From Acanthaster planci (taxonomy: Eukaryota; Echinodermata; Asteroidea; Valvatida; Acanthasteridae): a stretch of DNA of 45,170 nt. Both the position numbers and the translations under genes were made by a program. Positions 22,394 to 31,655 of the stretch are shown here, in pieces. The stretch spans positions 96,387-141,556 of the forward strand of contig NW_019091718.1 in assembly GCF_001949145.1 (NCBI RefSeq), in the 5' to 3' direction. Position 1 is the first letter of the stretch; each line of letters starts with the position of its first letter. Under the pieces are notes generated by a model. It did no database searches and was not told the origin of the DNA. It saw only the letters and a list, made by a program, of their open reading frames with translations.

Positions 22394-22999
22394 GAAATCT
22401 TGAGGCAACTAAGTACACTGTACATGTGTGGAGAATAACGCAAAATGCTATGTGTGGTCTGAACAGTACCAGTGCTGGTGGTGGAATGACTCACTCAAGA
22501 CAAAGGCTAAGTCTGAGGTTTACCTCAAGGGTCAAGTGAGGGTTGCTGCACAGGAGGGATATGTAAGTGCCGGGGACCATTTAGACCCGGTTTGAAAAGG
22601 GCCCCCCAGTAGCCCACCCTGTATAATGCCTGCCCGGTATTCAGGCTACTCCAGGCCGGTATCAGGCCTGTCTGTACATCAGCATCTCAAAGTCCCTGAT
22701 GAAAGGCTTCCCCCACTATGCTTCCACAGATGAATAGGGGTCTAAGCGGATTAGTGTAAACATTGTATAGAGCTGAAGGATTAAAAAACCACAGGCATGT
22801 TCCTTCTTGGATAGATTACATGTACCAGTACTTGCAAACAATAGACCCCAGGATGGAGAAGTTCGAGATCAGCAACCAGTCCAGCATCCCAGGCCTGTAG
22901 CCAGGCCAGTATGAAAGGGGTTTTTGCAACAGGGGAGCTTACCGGGGGGCCCTTTTCAAACCGGGTCTAAATGGTCGCCGGCCCTAAATGAGCTGTCAC
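22394..22999 (-). repeat. 3' LTR of the Gypsy element, split by a MITE
   Basis: 22394-22566 plus 22988-22999 align with 27522-27704 (GAAATCTTGAGGCAACTAAG at one end, GAGCTGTCAC at the other) with few differences once 22567-22987 is removed. On the minus strand the repeat begins TGACAGCTC after an A/G-rich segment (AGATCAGGGGAGTA) that could be the polypurine tract. The low-coordinate boundary may extend further left, because the 5' copy is cut by a deletion. Confidence 0.75.
22567..22984. mobile_element. Harbinger-like MITE, 418 bp, nested in the LTR
   Basis: Terminal inverted repeats: the left end reads GTGCCGGGGACCATTTAGAC and the right end, reverse-complemented, GGGCCGGCGACCATTTAGAC. Both continue CCGGTTTGAAAAGGGCCCCC, about 40 bp in all. 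A TAA triplet lies on each side (22564-22566 and 22985-22987), while the other LTR has a single TAA at the same place (27690-27692). A 3 bp TAA/TWA duplication and GGGCC termini fit PIF/Harbinger-type MITEs. The interior has no ORF and contains repeated AGGCC-type motifs. Confidence 0.85.
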
Positions 23000-23172
23000 G
23001 TACTCCCCTGATCTAAGGTTGGCGTCCCGACAACCTAAACAAAAAGACTAATACAAGAAAACAAAGTACAATTTACTATTTACAAAAATAAATCATCTTG
23101 GCTGGACTCCAGCCAACATTTGCGCCAACAGCAGCTGCGTTCGGCTGATGTCTGCCAGTACTCGTGGGTCTA

Positions 23173-23976
23173 TCACAGGAGCTGGCACAGGCGTTGCTGG
23201 AGTCTCCGACTGAATGACTTCGGAAGGTGATGGAGATTAGACTGTCGTCCCACTCCAGCACGGTTGGTGCGAAACAACTGCTCTGCATCCGCAATTGGAA
23301 CCTCCTCCTTTGTAGTAAGCTCCAGATGCAACTGCTCTGCTTCCGCAATTGGAACCTCCTTTTTTGTAGTCGGCTCCAGATGCAACTGCTCTGCTTCGGC
23401 AATTGGAACTTCCTTCCTTGTAGTGGGCTCCGGATGGAAATCTTCCACTTCTGGAGGATGTTGAGGGGCTAGATTATCGGGGTGGCACTCCCCTGCTTTG
23501 TGGAAAGCAGTGGGTCCTTTCTCTGGCTCTGGTTGACCTGTTAACATTGCCGGGGTCACACCCTCTGTCTCCAGTATGATGACCACCTCTTCAGCCTCTT
23601 CTCCTGCTCTCTTATTTTCGTCGGTGTGCGTTGGCATAACTGGATCATCTTGATGCTGACACCCAGTAGCTGGCGGTTCATCCTGCTGCAGTACCAAGGC
23701 TCTGCTGTCTAGGAGGTCCCTCCGATTCAGAGTCTTCTCCTTCCCCTCTCCATCGAGTGGCGTGACGACGTAGACATGGCCAGTCAGGTTTGGCCTTCCC
23801 ACAACCTTATGAGGTCGGTCGTTCCACACATCTTGAATCTTGTTCCTGCCCTTGACGGAATGGTTTCGAATGGGTAGATCTTCCAGCCTTGATGAATCAT
23901 TATGTCGTCGCTGTCTGGGAAGGGCTTCCCTTTCTGTTGTGCCTGCAGCTTTCTGAAAGGCTTGCTGCATTCGCAC
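23173..23976 (-). pseudogene. Gypsy integrase C-terminal domain with extended repetitive tail
   Basis: This 267-codon open frame starts after the core with RMQQAFQKAAGTTEREALPR, passes through DVWNDRPHKVVGRPNLTGHV and YVVTPLDGEGKEKTLNRRDL (the C-terminal beta-barrel), then an acidic low-complexity tail with an 18-residue tandem repeat. It is the longest undamaged frame of the element. Without the upstream core in frame it is not a functional enzyme. The ATG at 23976 is internal to the original polyprotein. Confidence 0.78.
23277..23452 (-). repeat. 54 bp tandem repeat in the integrase tail, 3 copies
   Basis: GCAATTGGAAC recurs at 23291, 23345 and 23399, exactly 54 bp apart. The translated unit is KEVPIAEAEQLHLEPTTK with small changes. 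The copies are close to identical and the period is a codon multiple, so the expansion kept the frame open. Confidence 0.88.
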
Positions 23977-24057
23977 ATGATGGTCTGCTACCCAGTGGTC
24001 AATCTCGGGATCGTCATCTTCCTCTCTCCCGAACCCAAGAAGATGGTCGACCGATAA

Positions 24058-24720
24058 TCATGGTTCCCTCCCGAAGAAGAGGTAATAGGGGGAGTAGCCT
24101 GCTGAGGAGTGGGGTGTCGCTTTGTATGCGTGGATCAGCTCTGGGAGGTGTTCTGGCCATCTACGCTTCTGGTCCAGGGGCAGTGTACGAAGGTGGTTGT
24201 GCAAAGTACGATTGAAGCGCTCACACTGTCCATTTCCTTCAAAGTTATATGGGGTCGTTCTGCTTTTTGTGATGCCGTACATCTCACAGAGTTCCCGGAT
24301 TACTTTGCTTTCGAAATTCCTGCCTTGGTCACCGTGAAGTCAGTGAGGAACCCCAAAACAAACAAACCAGTCTCACACTAAGCATTGGGCCACCGTTCTT
24401 GCTTGCTGGTCCTTGCATGGTATGGCTTGCTTGTTGAAAACTCACCAACTCACCAACCAGCTTGCTGGTCCTTGCATGGTATATTTTGTGTAAACTTCGT
24501 AAAGACATCAGTGAGAACCAGTGCATTCTCTGTGTTGTTTGTGGCAGGCTCCAGGACGGTGAAGTCCATGGCAAGAACTTTGAGAGGTCTCTTAGCAATC
24601 AGGGAGCCCATTGTCAGGTGGAACTTCTTCCCAGCCTTTGTTAGCATACACCTCTGACAATTCTGGCAGTACTCCTCAATGTCATGTCATCCCAGGCCAG
24701 AAACATCTGCTACGGGCCAG
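24058..24720 (-). pseudogene. Gypsy integrase core with HHCC end
   Basis: Minus-strand frames give EEYCQNCQRCMLTKAGKKFH near 24620-24690, the Cys pair of the N-terminal HHCC zinc domain. Then come LKVLAMDFTVLEPAT (first catalytic Asp), LVLTDVFTKFTQNIPCKDQQ, and, after a disrupted stretch containing a local duplication, [20 protein letters not shown] with the catalytic Glu. [20 protein letters not shown] and YYLFFGREP close the core. Frame breaks separate the blocks. Integrase would insert the cDNA into chromosomes. Confidence 0.82.
24401..24482. repeat. 23 bp direct repeat in integrase
   Basis: GCTTGCTGGTCCTTGCATGG (continuing TAT) occurs at 24401 and at 24460, with the short direct repeat CTCACCAA between them. 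The duplication interrupts the integrase core coding sequence. Confidence 0.8.
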
Positions 24721-24858
24721 TGCAAGTGTCCTTTCCACTCCTTGATGTCTGACCTGAACATTAACCGCAGTGAACATTTGCTCTCGTAGAACTTGAGGGA
24801 GTAGAAGTTGACTAACGTTGCCACCTACTTCTTTTCTTTTCTTGTAGAGAATGTTGAC

Positions 24859-25823
24859 TCAGGCCTCCAGGTGGTTCCAAAACTTCAGCAACTTCCATGT
24901 TGGCTTTTCCTCCTTTATGATCTCACTGATGTGTGGTTGTCGTCCACTCTCCCAGTAAGTCCACAATCTGCCTTGGTGTTTGTCCTTCCGTTGGAGTGTA
25001 GTCATATCTTCGGTAGAGATGGAGGGGAGGGTTGACATCGCAGCAGGTGCTGTCGTATCTGGTCTGATGCAGCGTTCATCTAGTCCAGCTTCAACCAGGA
25101 TTCTTGTTGTTTGTGAAACAACCATGGAGGGAATGGGAGTAGATACATAGGATGAGGAAATGGTCTCTTCAGTGGACATCTCTGCAGAGTGGGCAGTTTG
25201 CAGGTCTTCACTGTGAGTGATCTTCCTGCTGAGAGCATTGGCATTGTGGTTACTTCTTCCTGATCTATACTTAATAGTGTACTGGAACTGTTCTAACTCT
25301 CCAGCCCATGTGGTCTCCGTCGTTCCCGACTTCGTGTTCGTCTGAAGACAGGTGATGGAGTTATTTTCGGTACAAACGAGAAGGATGTCCCTGAACTTCA
25401 CAGTGATTGCCCAATGCAATGCCCACAGTTCCAGCTTCATGCTGCTGTAGTTATGCATGTTCCTTTCATTCTCCCGCAAGCCTCTACTGGCATAACCCAG
25501 GACTACCAAACCTTGCTCTTGTTGTTTGGACAATACGCTGCCCAGACCTTGGAAGCTGGCATCAACCTCTATGATGAATTGACAAGAGAAATCAGAAGTT
25601 GCTTCAAGTCATTGAACGACTTGTCACAAGACTCATCCCATGCAACCGAAATGGGTTTGGTAGAACTGGCCTTTCTGTGCTTCTTCTCTCCAGTTCCTCC
25701 TAAGAGTGCGTGAAGTGGGGCTACGACTTTAGCAAACCCTGGTACAAAACGGCAGTAGTACCCAGCTAGACCAAGAAAACCACGCAGTTCACGTTCTGTG
25801 GCTGGCTTCCTCCATTCCGTCAC
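24859..25823 (-). pseudogene. Gypsy RT connection and RNase H
   Basis: 25569-25823 (minus) reads TEWRKPATERELRGFLGLAG and YYCRFVPGFAKVVAPL, the RT thumb/connection. A shift near 25565 leads to FIIEVDASFQGLGSVL (first RNase H Asp) and LGYASRGLRENERNMHNYSS, ELWALHWAITVKFRD, and RSGRSNHNANALSRK at the domain end, where the usual D-A-L-S-R is changed to N-A-L-S-R. The tail to 24859 is the linker into integrase. In an active element this domain removes the RNA template strand. Confidence 0.82.
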
Positions 25824-25835
25824 GGTGCTAATCTT

Positions 25836-26096
25836 CTAAGGATCTGGAGATATCCCTCTATCAGATATGGAATGGCCCAGGTACTTCAGTTGTTCCATGA
25901 ACAGGTTGCACTTCTCTGGTTTCACCTTCAAGCCAAATTCAGCGAGGCGGTCAAGCACCAGCCGTAGTCGCTCAAGTATCTCATTAAATGTACAGCCAAA
26001 GACTAGGATGTCATCTAAGTAGACAATGAGGGACTGGAAGTTTTTGTCACCGAAGGCTTTGTCCATCAAGTGCATTAATGTGGCTAGCGATTGCAC
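25836..26096 (-). pseudogene. Gypsy reverse transcriptase palm with YLDD
   Basis: The frame reads LMDKAFGDKNFQSLIVYLDD, then ILVFGCTFNEILERLRLVLD and GLKVKPEKCNLFMEQLKYLG. The YLDD box at about 25995-26030 keeps both palm Asp residues. K-P-E-K-C and Y-L-G-H are the following conserved RT motifs. The preceding frame meets it by a shift at the F-G-L-C-N motif, and the following one by a stop near 25836. Confidence 0.85.
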
Positions 26097-26800
26097 AGAC
26101 CGAAGGGCATACGAGTGAACTCATACAACCCTCCTGTTCCTACTCGGAATGCTGTCTTCTCAATGTCTTTTGTGGCGACAGGAATATCTGGCTGATGTAC
26201 AGTGCCACTTCGCACTTCCTCATAGAGAGCGAGTACATGAGCCCACTCGGGTCCGTCACTTCGTCTGTTCAACACCTCCAGGTAGTTTTGGCCTCTCGCA
26301 TCTTGCCGTAACTTCTCTCGGATATCCCTGAAGATGTTTGGCCCAATCACTCCTGGTACTCTCTTCCTTTCTGCAATTGAGGTGCCTGTGGGGTCCTTGA
26401 CCACCAAAAAACCCATGTTGATGAAAGAGTGGCCCAGTACTGTTAGTGGCAATTCAACATAGCCAGGGTAGGGAATGGCCAGACCTTGGGCACCTGAGAT
26501 GCTGATGAACGCAGTCACATCTACCAATTCTGTCTCAGGAAAGTGCTCTCTGAAGGAAGATTCAGTAACCATTGAAATTTGCGCTTCTGTGTCAAGTAGA
26601 CAACGCACCCTTGATGCACCAAGCTGGACGACAGATTCTGAACACCGTACTACCGCTTTCTGTAGATTGAGCCGCCAAAAGTCGATTCTTGTGGGCCTGC
26701 CGTGTTGGCTCTCAATGACAGGCTGTTCTAGTTTAACTGGGGGCCAGGCTTCTGGAGGACGAACTGCTCCACTGGGGCCTGCCCGGGGACAAACTGCTGG
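26097..26800 (-). pseudogene. Gypsy aspartic protease joined to RT by internal deletion
   Basis: At about 26574-26610 (minus) the frame reads VRCLLDTEAQISMVTESSF. This is the retropepsin active-site region, with Asp-Thr-Gly changed to Asp-Thr-Glu, followed by the usual hydrophobic strands and VIGPNIFRDIREKL. The open frame then jumps from the protease-RT linker (EWAHVLALYEEVRSGT) to IPVATKDIEKTAFRVGTGG and EFTRMPFGLCNR, which lie after RT motif A. The fingers and the motif A Asp are therefore deleted. The frame ends at 26084 and RT continues in another frame. Confidence 0.8.
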
Positions 26801-27071
26801 GGATTTTTTGTACTCCGATGCATTCCTCCTGGTGACTGAGTGTAGCCACTGTTGGATGGCGATGACGGGGGATGGGGACAGTCTCACTTGAGGTGACCTG
26901 TGGACTGGCAGTTTTAGCAACGTCTAGGAGTGCCTCAATCTGCTGCTGTTGCATCTGCAGTTGTTGGCCCTTTCTCTCGAGAAGTGCCTTCAAATCATGA
27001 GTGTTATCTATGGCCTGACCCCCTGTACTGCTACCTCCTTCTGGATTTTGACTCGGCTGGTGCCAAGCCAT
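26733..27071 (-). pseudogene. Gypsy gag C-terminal region with broken zinc knuckle
   Basis: The frame contains a Gln-rich coiled-coil segment (KGQQLQMQQQQIEALLDVAK) typical of gag C-termini. In a neighbouring minus-strand frame, 26878-26919 encodes a Cys-x2-Cys-x4-His-x4-Cys zinc knuckle (C?NCQSTGHLK?DC, where ? is a stop: TAA and TGA). The knuckle would bind element RNA for packaging. Both stops fall between ligand residues, so all four ligands survive but the protein cannot be made. Confidence 0.65.
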
Positions 27072-27521
27072 TCAATGGCACGGTCTCGAGCATCGAAGAA
27101 ACTTAGCTCTGGCGAATCAATGTTCATGCCGCGCAGTTCTCTCCGTAGGCCCTCATCATTAACTGCTTCCGCTAGCCTTCCCTTTAGCGTCATATCTCTC
27201 GTGGCATTGAAGGACTTATCCAGGTGAGCCATGGAATTAAACAATTCCATTAGCTCAAGGGAGAAACTCAGTAGATCTTCTCCCTGGCCTTGGCGGACAG
27301 AGGAAAACTTCTGCTGAATCTGGGAAAGCATTTCCCCATCACCAAAGACCTTGAGCAGTACACGGAAGATGTCGTCTGGACCCTTCACAGCATCACCCCT
27401 ACCAAGAATTTCTTGCCTAGCTCTGCCGGCAAGATGGTTGATGATGAAGGCAGTGCCGTCCTCTCCTCTGATCTGTCGTGCAGCCAGCTGACCTTTGACA
27501 TCGCTGACCCACTCTTGGACG
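27008..27521 (-). pseudogene. Gypsy gag (retrotransposon gag domain), 5' truncated
   Basis: The minus-strand frame reads VQEWVSDVKGQLAARQI, FIINHLAGRARQEILGRGDA, VLLKVFGDGEMLSQIQQKFS and QGQGEDLLSFSLELMELFNS. This is the helical Retrotrans_gag core that builds the cytoplasmic particle. The open frame extends upstream into the LTR, giving an artificial N-terminus. The natural gag start is missing. The frame ends soon after EWLGTSRVK, and gag continues in another frame at 27071. Confidence 0.8.
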
Positions 27522-27704
27522 GAAATCTTGAGGCAACTAAGTACACTGTACATGTGTGGAGAATAACGCAAAATGCTATGTGTGGTCTGAAAGTACCATT
27601 GCTGGTGGTGGAATGACTCACTCAAGACAAAGGCTAAGTCTGAGGTTTACCTCAAGGGTCAAGCGAGGGCGCTACGCAGGAGGGATATGTAAATGAGCTG
27701 TCAC
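27522..27704 (-). repeat. 5' LTR of the Gypsy element, fused to gag
   Basis: This 183 bp copy lacks the MITE. Its element-internal edge (27522) passes straight into gag coding sequence in the same open frame, with no primer-binding site between them, which indicates a deletion. It provides the empty site for the nested MITE. Confidence 0.75.
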
Positions 27705-29334
27705 ACTAACTCAGTGGTATGTCTGCATAATATTTCGAACGTGGTAATCTATTCAACTTAAAATATTAACAGATCACAAGTTTGTTGTACTCGCCGACCA
27801 AAGCAGTCCCATATCTCACATGCCTCAAGACGACACTCCGTCAAATGCGGTTTGAAATACGGTAGACCAAGGTGAATGAATAACGGATTTAAAAAAGGCC
27901 TAGTACTATCGTAAGTTGGACGTGAAGTCCAAAAGGAGAGCATATTTAGATGTTGCTCGGTCTACATGACGAAGGCAAGTGACACCCAAGAATGCATGCA
28001 TCGCAACAAGGAAAATAACCAAGAGTCCCCAGAATGCAGGACAGCTATTATTTAGAAAACACGGCTATGGTGTGACAACAAGTCACCTGAAAATACCAGT
28101 TGCTAATTTATGCAAGATATCCAGCTTCGAACAAAGAATATTATTGTTAACCGGTACCCATGGTATGAGACGCTGGTCTTGCGTGAAATCATTGTGCATG
28201 TGAAATCACCAGTCATTCGCACCCTTATTTCCATTAAAGAACAGCGTGAGTCATGTGAGAAAAGCCCATCCAAAAAGAGGGAAAAGGGGATGAGATTCCA
28301 TACTGGACATATTAACTTGACATCAGTAAAGACACGCAGTCTGAATACATAAAACAATTTCACCTATTGGTGGCGCTATTTACAAAGCACATTGTCACGC
28401 AGCAACTCGGAAATACCAGGTTGCATACGATGTGGAATGTGCACCAAGCATAAAAATGTAAGTGCCAGGCAGTGTACAGTCTGGCTGGTCACAGTAAGCT
28501 GCAAACATTACTGCACTGTAGTCCACTGTGGACCAGTTTATACCTCATGCGGATGCAATGGAGCTAGATTTCTTCTAGTATTCCATTCCCCTGAGATGAA
28601 CTAAATTCAACACAAAAATTTGCACATGCATCACAAATTTGGGTTCGCAAACAATGTTTATTTGTTCCAATAAAAACTTGCCAAAATTTTCACATACCTC
28701 TGCCATTGCAGCCATGCCTGCACGCAGGGGAACAGGCAGTTAACATCACAAAGGACGCACACAATGGAACTTCTAATGGGCTCCAGTCCTTCCCTTGGCA
28801 CTCGCCTAAGCTGGGATTTCTACCGTGGGAGAACAGGCATATTGTTGGATTTATTTAATCCTTGTGCAGAACAGGAGGAACGCGGCAGAACAGGAATAAT
28901 ACTTTTGATCTTTGCCCTAAAAGAGAATTTGGACTGGTCTGAAAGTAAAATTTATTTATGAAACTTTAGAAGTTCACTCACATAAATATATCGTCTTGGT
29001 ATCCCCCCACAAGATAATAGTATTGTCCATTCAATTATGACCTCTCCAGAGGAACTCCAGGCCAGTTGTTCGCCAACAGAATTGCCAATATTAAGACATT
29101 TAGCTTTCCAATTTTCTAATCACAATAACTCACATGACCAAAATGCAAGGATGCATGTACATGTAGTTACCACATTTGTTGATGTATAAAGTGTTTACGA
29201 TGGGCTTTGATGGTGTGTGAACGGTTTTTGACCCATGTAGGCAGGCTTACGTGTGAACAGCGAACTGCACATGGTATATCATGCACATGTACATGTATGG
29301 TACATGTGGTCGCATAGTCACTGTGGTACTGCAG
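27705..29334. other. non-coding stretch
   Basis: Nothing recognised. Short open frames at 27979-28360 and 28392-28960 have no domain motifs. A run of ACATGTACATG lies near 29285. Confidence 0.5.
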
Positions 29335-29516
29335 GCCACATGGCCATAACTAGTCTGCAGATAGACCTCCTCATCTGTGAACTGTCCTGGCAGGCAGGAA
29401 CGTCCTGCTGCATTCCACTGTGTTTTGCTAGCTGTGCTCTGAGTGTTGAAAATGAACAATGGTTTTCTCGATTTTTCTCAGAGCAGTGTACTCAAAAGCT
29501 TAAACAAGTCTGTTGA
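29335..29516 (+). CDS. putative exon of an unidentified host gene, 3' limit unclear
   Basis: An acceptor GTGGTACTGCAG ends at 29334. The frame starting with two bases of a split codon reads HMAITSLQIDLLICELSWQA, GTSCCIPLCFASCALSVENE and WFSRFFSEQCTQKLKQVC, then meets TGA at 29514-29516. A strong donor-like AAA|GTAAGT lies at 29528/29529, just past the stop. Entry phase 1 matches the exit of the 17366-17576 block, and the joined codon would be GGC. It may be a terminal exon, or an exon damaged near the Penelope-like insertion that begins within 50 bp. Protein family not recognised. Confidence 0.4.
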
Positions 29517-29565
29517 ATGATGCACAAAGTAAGTAATGATGATGATGGCCAATTTGTCGTATTCT

Positions 29566-29660
29566 ATAACCAGCTATCCACTCCAGTCCGTCAGACTCTT
29601 CTGTGGACAGCCAGAGCACACTGGCCAAAACATCAAGAATCCCAACTTGCCCAAAAGAGA
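29566..29660 (+). repeat. Penelope 5' pseudo-LTR segment
   Basis: ATAACCAGCT is followed by a diverged 25 bp stretch and then GACAGCCAGAGCACACTGGCC, a 21 bp match to 32391-32411 given here as one motif ending in GGCC. CCCAAAAGAGA occurs downstream in both copies. Penelope elements typically carry such terminal repeats (pLTRs). Confidence 0.65.
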
Positions 29661-29749
29661 CTGATTCCATGGTGTACCTGCAAACCCATTTCTCATGTCT
29701 CTTCCACCATGCAAAGCTTCAAATCTTACTTATCTTCATTCTACGGAGA

Positions 29750-30957
29750 GCCTACAGTTTGACGAATTAGGACCTATGAGCATAATTCTATCCCGCGCTC
29801 AAGGTACATCAACAATCTAACTTTCCTCAAATGCTGCCAAGACTCGCACATCACCCCACTAGGCCTCAAGCTCCACAATCCCGTTTGCAGCAACCGTTCC
29901 CTCCACGTCTTACAGTCAGCTAGCCGAGCCCTCCTAAGAGAACGCATCTAACACACAAGACATACCCTCAGCCACCTAGACAAGGACGTCGCTACCAACG
30001 AAGCCACCCTCAAGTCGACCCTACACCAGCAGGATTTCGTCAAGATTTCGTCCTTCACCCAGTCCTCCAGCCACCACGCATTCACCACCTCCTGCAACAA
30101 ACAACTCCGGAAATTCCAGCGCCTTTCCCATCGGAAGATGGGATCCCCTATATCCCGACGGCAAACACCACAAGCGTCCCTCCCAGCCCACCTCCGCAGC
30201 CAGAGTGAATTCCAAAGACACACCGTCGTGAACCTCAGCCAATGCACCCAGTCAACCACTGAGACAGATGTCCTGTCCCTAGATATGAACTTCACCACCC
30301 CACCACGCGCCATCCCCCTAGCCGACATCATCCAAGCCATGGAACCTGTTACACAGAAGCTCGACAAGACCACAGCCGATAACATCCAAGTCAAGATCCA
30401 CCAAGCACTCCTACACACCAAACCGGTCAATCCCAACCTCACCATACCCGAAGTTGAAGCCCTCCATGATCTCTGCAGCGACAAGTCCATACACATCATC
30501 ACAGGCGACAAGGGCAATGCCACCGTGGTCATGGACCGTGCGGCTTACCCCAACAAAGTACAAGACACCCTCACATCCGGCATCTACTGCCCCTTACCCA
30601 AGGACCGCACTCAAGCCATCAAGAAACGCATCGCCAGCCACCTCCTCGCCCTCCACTGCTCCGACTCCATCCCAGCAGACCTGTACTATCGCCTCCGCCC
30701 GTCGGCATCTACCTGTCCAAGATTCTTTGGTCAACCTAAGATCCACAAGCCGGACATCCCCCTGCACCCCATTTTGTCTTCAAGGGGCTCACTGATGTTC
30801 GAGACCACCCGCTTCGTGACCGGCATCCTCCAGCCCCTGGTCAGCAACACACCACACCATATCTCCAAATCCACCCAGTTTGTTGAGCTCACAAGAAACC
30901 TATCACTCCAGCCAGTCATGGTCAGCTTCGATGTGATGTCGCTATTCCCACCAAAGA
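29750..30957 (+). pseudogene. Penelope-like RT, N-terminal and finger region
   Basis: One frame reads YINNLTFLKCCQDSHITPLG, NRSLHVLQSASRALLRERI, a TAA at 29949-29951, then HTRHTLSHLDKD. It stays open through ALHDLCSDKSIHIITGDKGN, ATVVMDRAAY, YRLRPSASTCPRFFGQPKIH and PLHPILSSRGS to VMVSFDVMSLF. D-K-G-N-A-T-V-V-M and G-Q-P-K-I-H-K-P are Penelope RT signatures, and S-F-D-V-x-S-L-F is motif A with the first catalytic Asp. Just after it, near 30950, the frame shifts. The true start is not defined; coding resemblance begins near 29780. Confidence 0.85.
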
Positions 30958-31565
30958 AGCATGCCAGATTGTCAAGGATCGACTGGACAGCGACCCCTCC
31001 CTCGCTGACCACACAGTTCTTTCTTCCGTCCAGATTGCCAACCTCATCCACCTCTGCGTTTCTTCCAGCTACTTCAAGTTCCAAGACAAGTTTTACGAGC
31101 AGACAGCTGGGACCTTCATGGGATCCCCTATATCCCCGGTCCTTGCTAACATTTCCATGGAAGAATTTGAAACATCGTCTGTCCTCACCAACAACCTCAA
31201 ATCCACCATTTGGCTGCGCTATGTTGACAACACATTCGTCATATGGCCTGATGGTCAAGATCACCTCCAAGAATTCCTTGACTACCTCAACAAACAATGC
31301 CCCACTATCAAGTTCACCATGGAACAAGAACAAAACAGACACCTCTCCTTCTTAGATGTTCAACTGTCCAGAAACCCAGACGGCACCCTCATCCACCGTG
31401 TCCACCGTAAGCCCACCCAAACCGACCGGTACCTGCACCAGATATCTTTCTACCACCCAGCCATCAAGACCTCAGTCAACTGCACCCTGATCCGCAGAGC
31501 CTACGAGATCTGCCACCAGAACAACCTACACCAAGAACTCCACCACATCAAGCCCTCCCCCAGGA
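30945..31565 (+). pseudogene. Penelope-like RT, palm to thumb
   Basis: After the frameshift the second frame reads KEACQIVKDRLDSDPSLADH, IANLIHLCVSSSYFKFQDKF, YEQTAGTFMGSPISPVLANI (motif B), RYVDNTFVIWPDG (motif C) and RHLSFLDVQLSRNPDGTLIH, then KPTQTDRYLHQISFYHPA. In motif C the usual Y-x-D-D is Y-V-D-N, losing one catalytic Asp. The block ends near HHIKPSP, where the first minisatellite and a second frameshift begin. Integration by this family is RT-primed at the target. Confidence 0.87.
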
Positions 31566-31568
31566 CAT

Positions 31569-31655
31569 TACGGTCTCCTATCTCCGGAGTCCCCCCCATA
31601 CCCCGTGGCATTATGGTCACCTATACCCAAAGTCCCCCGAACCCCCACCGCCACA
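31569..31655 (+). repeat. C-rich minisatellite, coding linker copy (2 units of ~43 bp)
   Basis: ACGGTCTCCTATCTCCGGAG (31570) and ATGGTCACCTATACCCAAAG (31613) begin two related units, each followed by a run of C and a CCCCGTGG or CCCCCGAACC segment. They sit exactly where the RT-to-endonuclease linker changes frame. The same unit type recurs in the 3' UTR at 32130. Confidence 0.65.

Larger units (their letters stand above)
22394..27704 (-). mobile_element. Ty3/Gypsy LTR retrotransposon, defective, minus strand
   Basis: Two direct repeats (22394-22999, interrupted by a 418 bp insertion, and 27522-27704) flank minus-strand gag, protease, RT, RNase H and integrase remnants in the Ty3/Gypsy order PR-RT-RH-IN. 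Frameshifts, stops and two internal deletions are visible. One deletion fuses the 5' repeat directly to mid-gag, removing the primer-binding site. The other removes the RT fingers. No 5 bp target duplication was found. The copy cannot be autonomous. Confidence 0.88.

Noticed and set aside
22340-27710. 5 bp target-site duplication for the Gypsy element
   Set aside because: The sequence beyond the right LTR (CACTA) has only a partial match left of the other LTR, and the left boundary is uncertain; not claimed.
29948-30532. Minus-strand 194-codon frame opposite the Penelope RT
   Set aside because: It is the antisense of a GC-rich coding frame with clear RT motifs.
30731-31342. Minus-strand 203-codon frame opposite the Penelope RT
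   Set aside because: Antisense shadow of the RT coding sequence; no independent motif.
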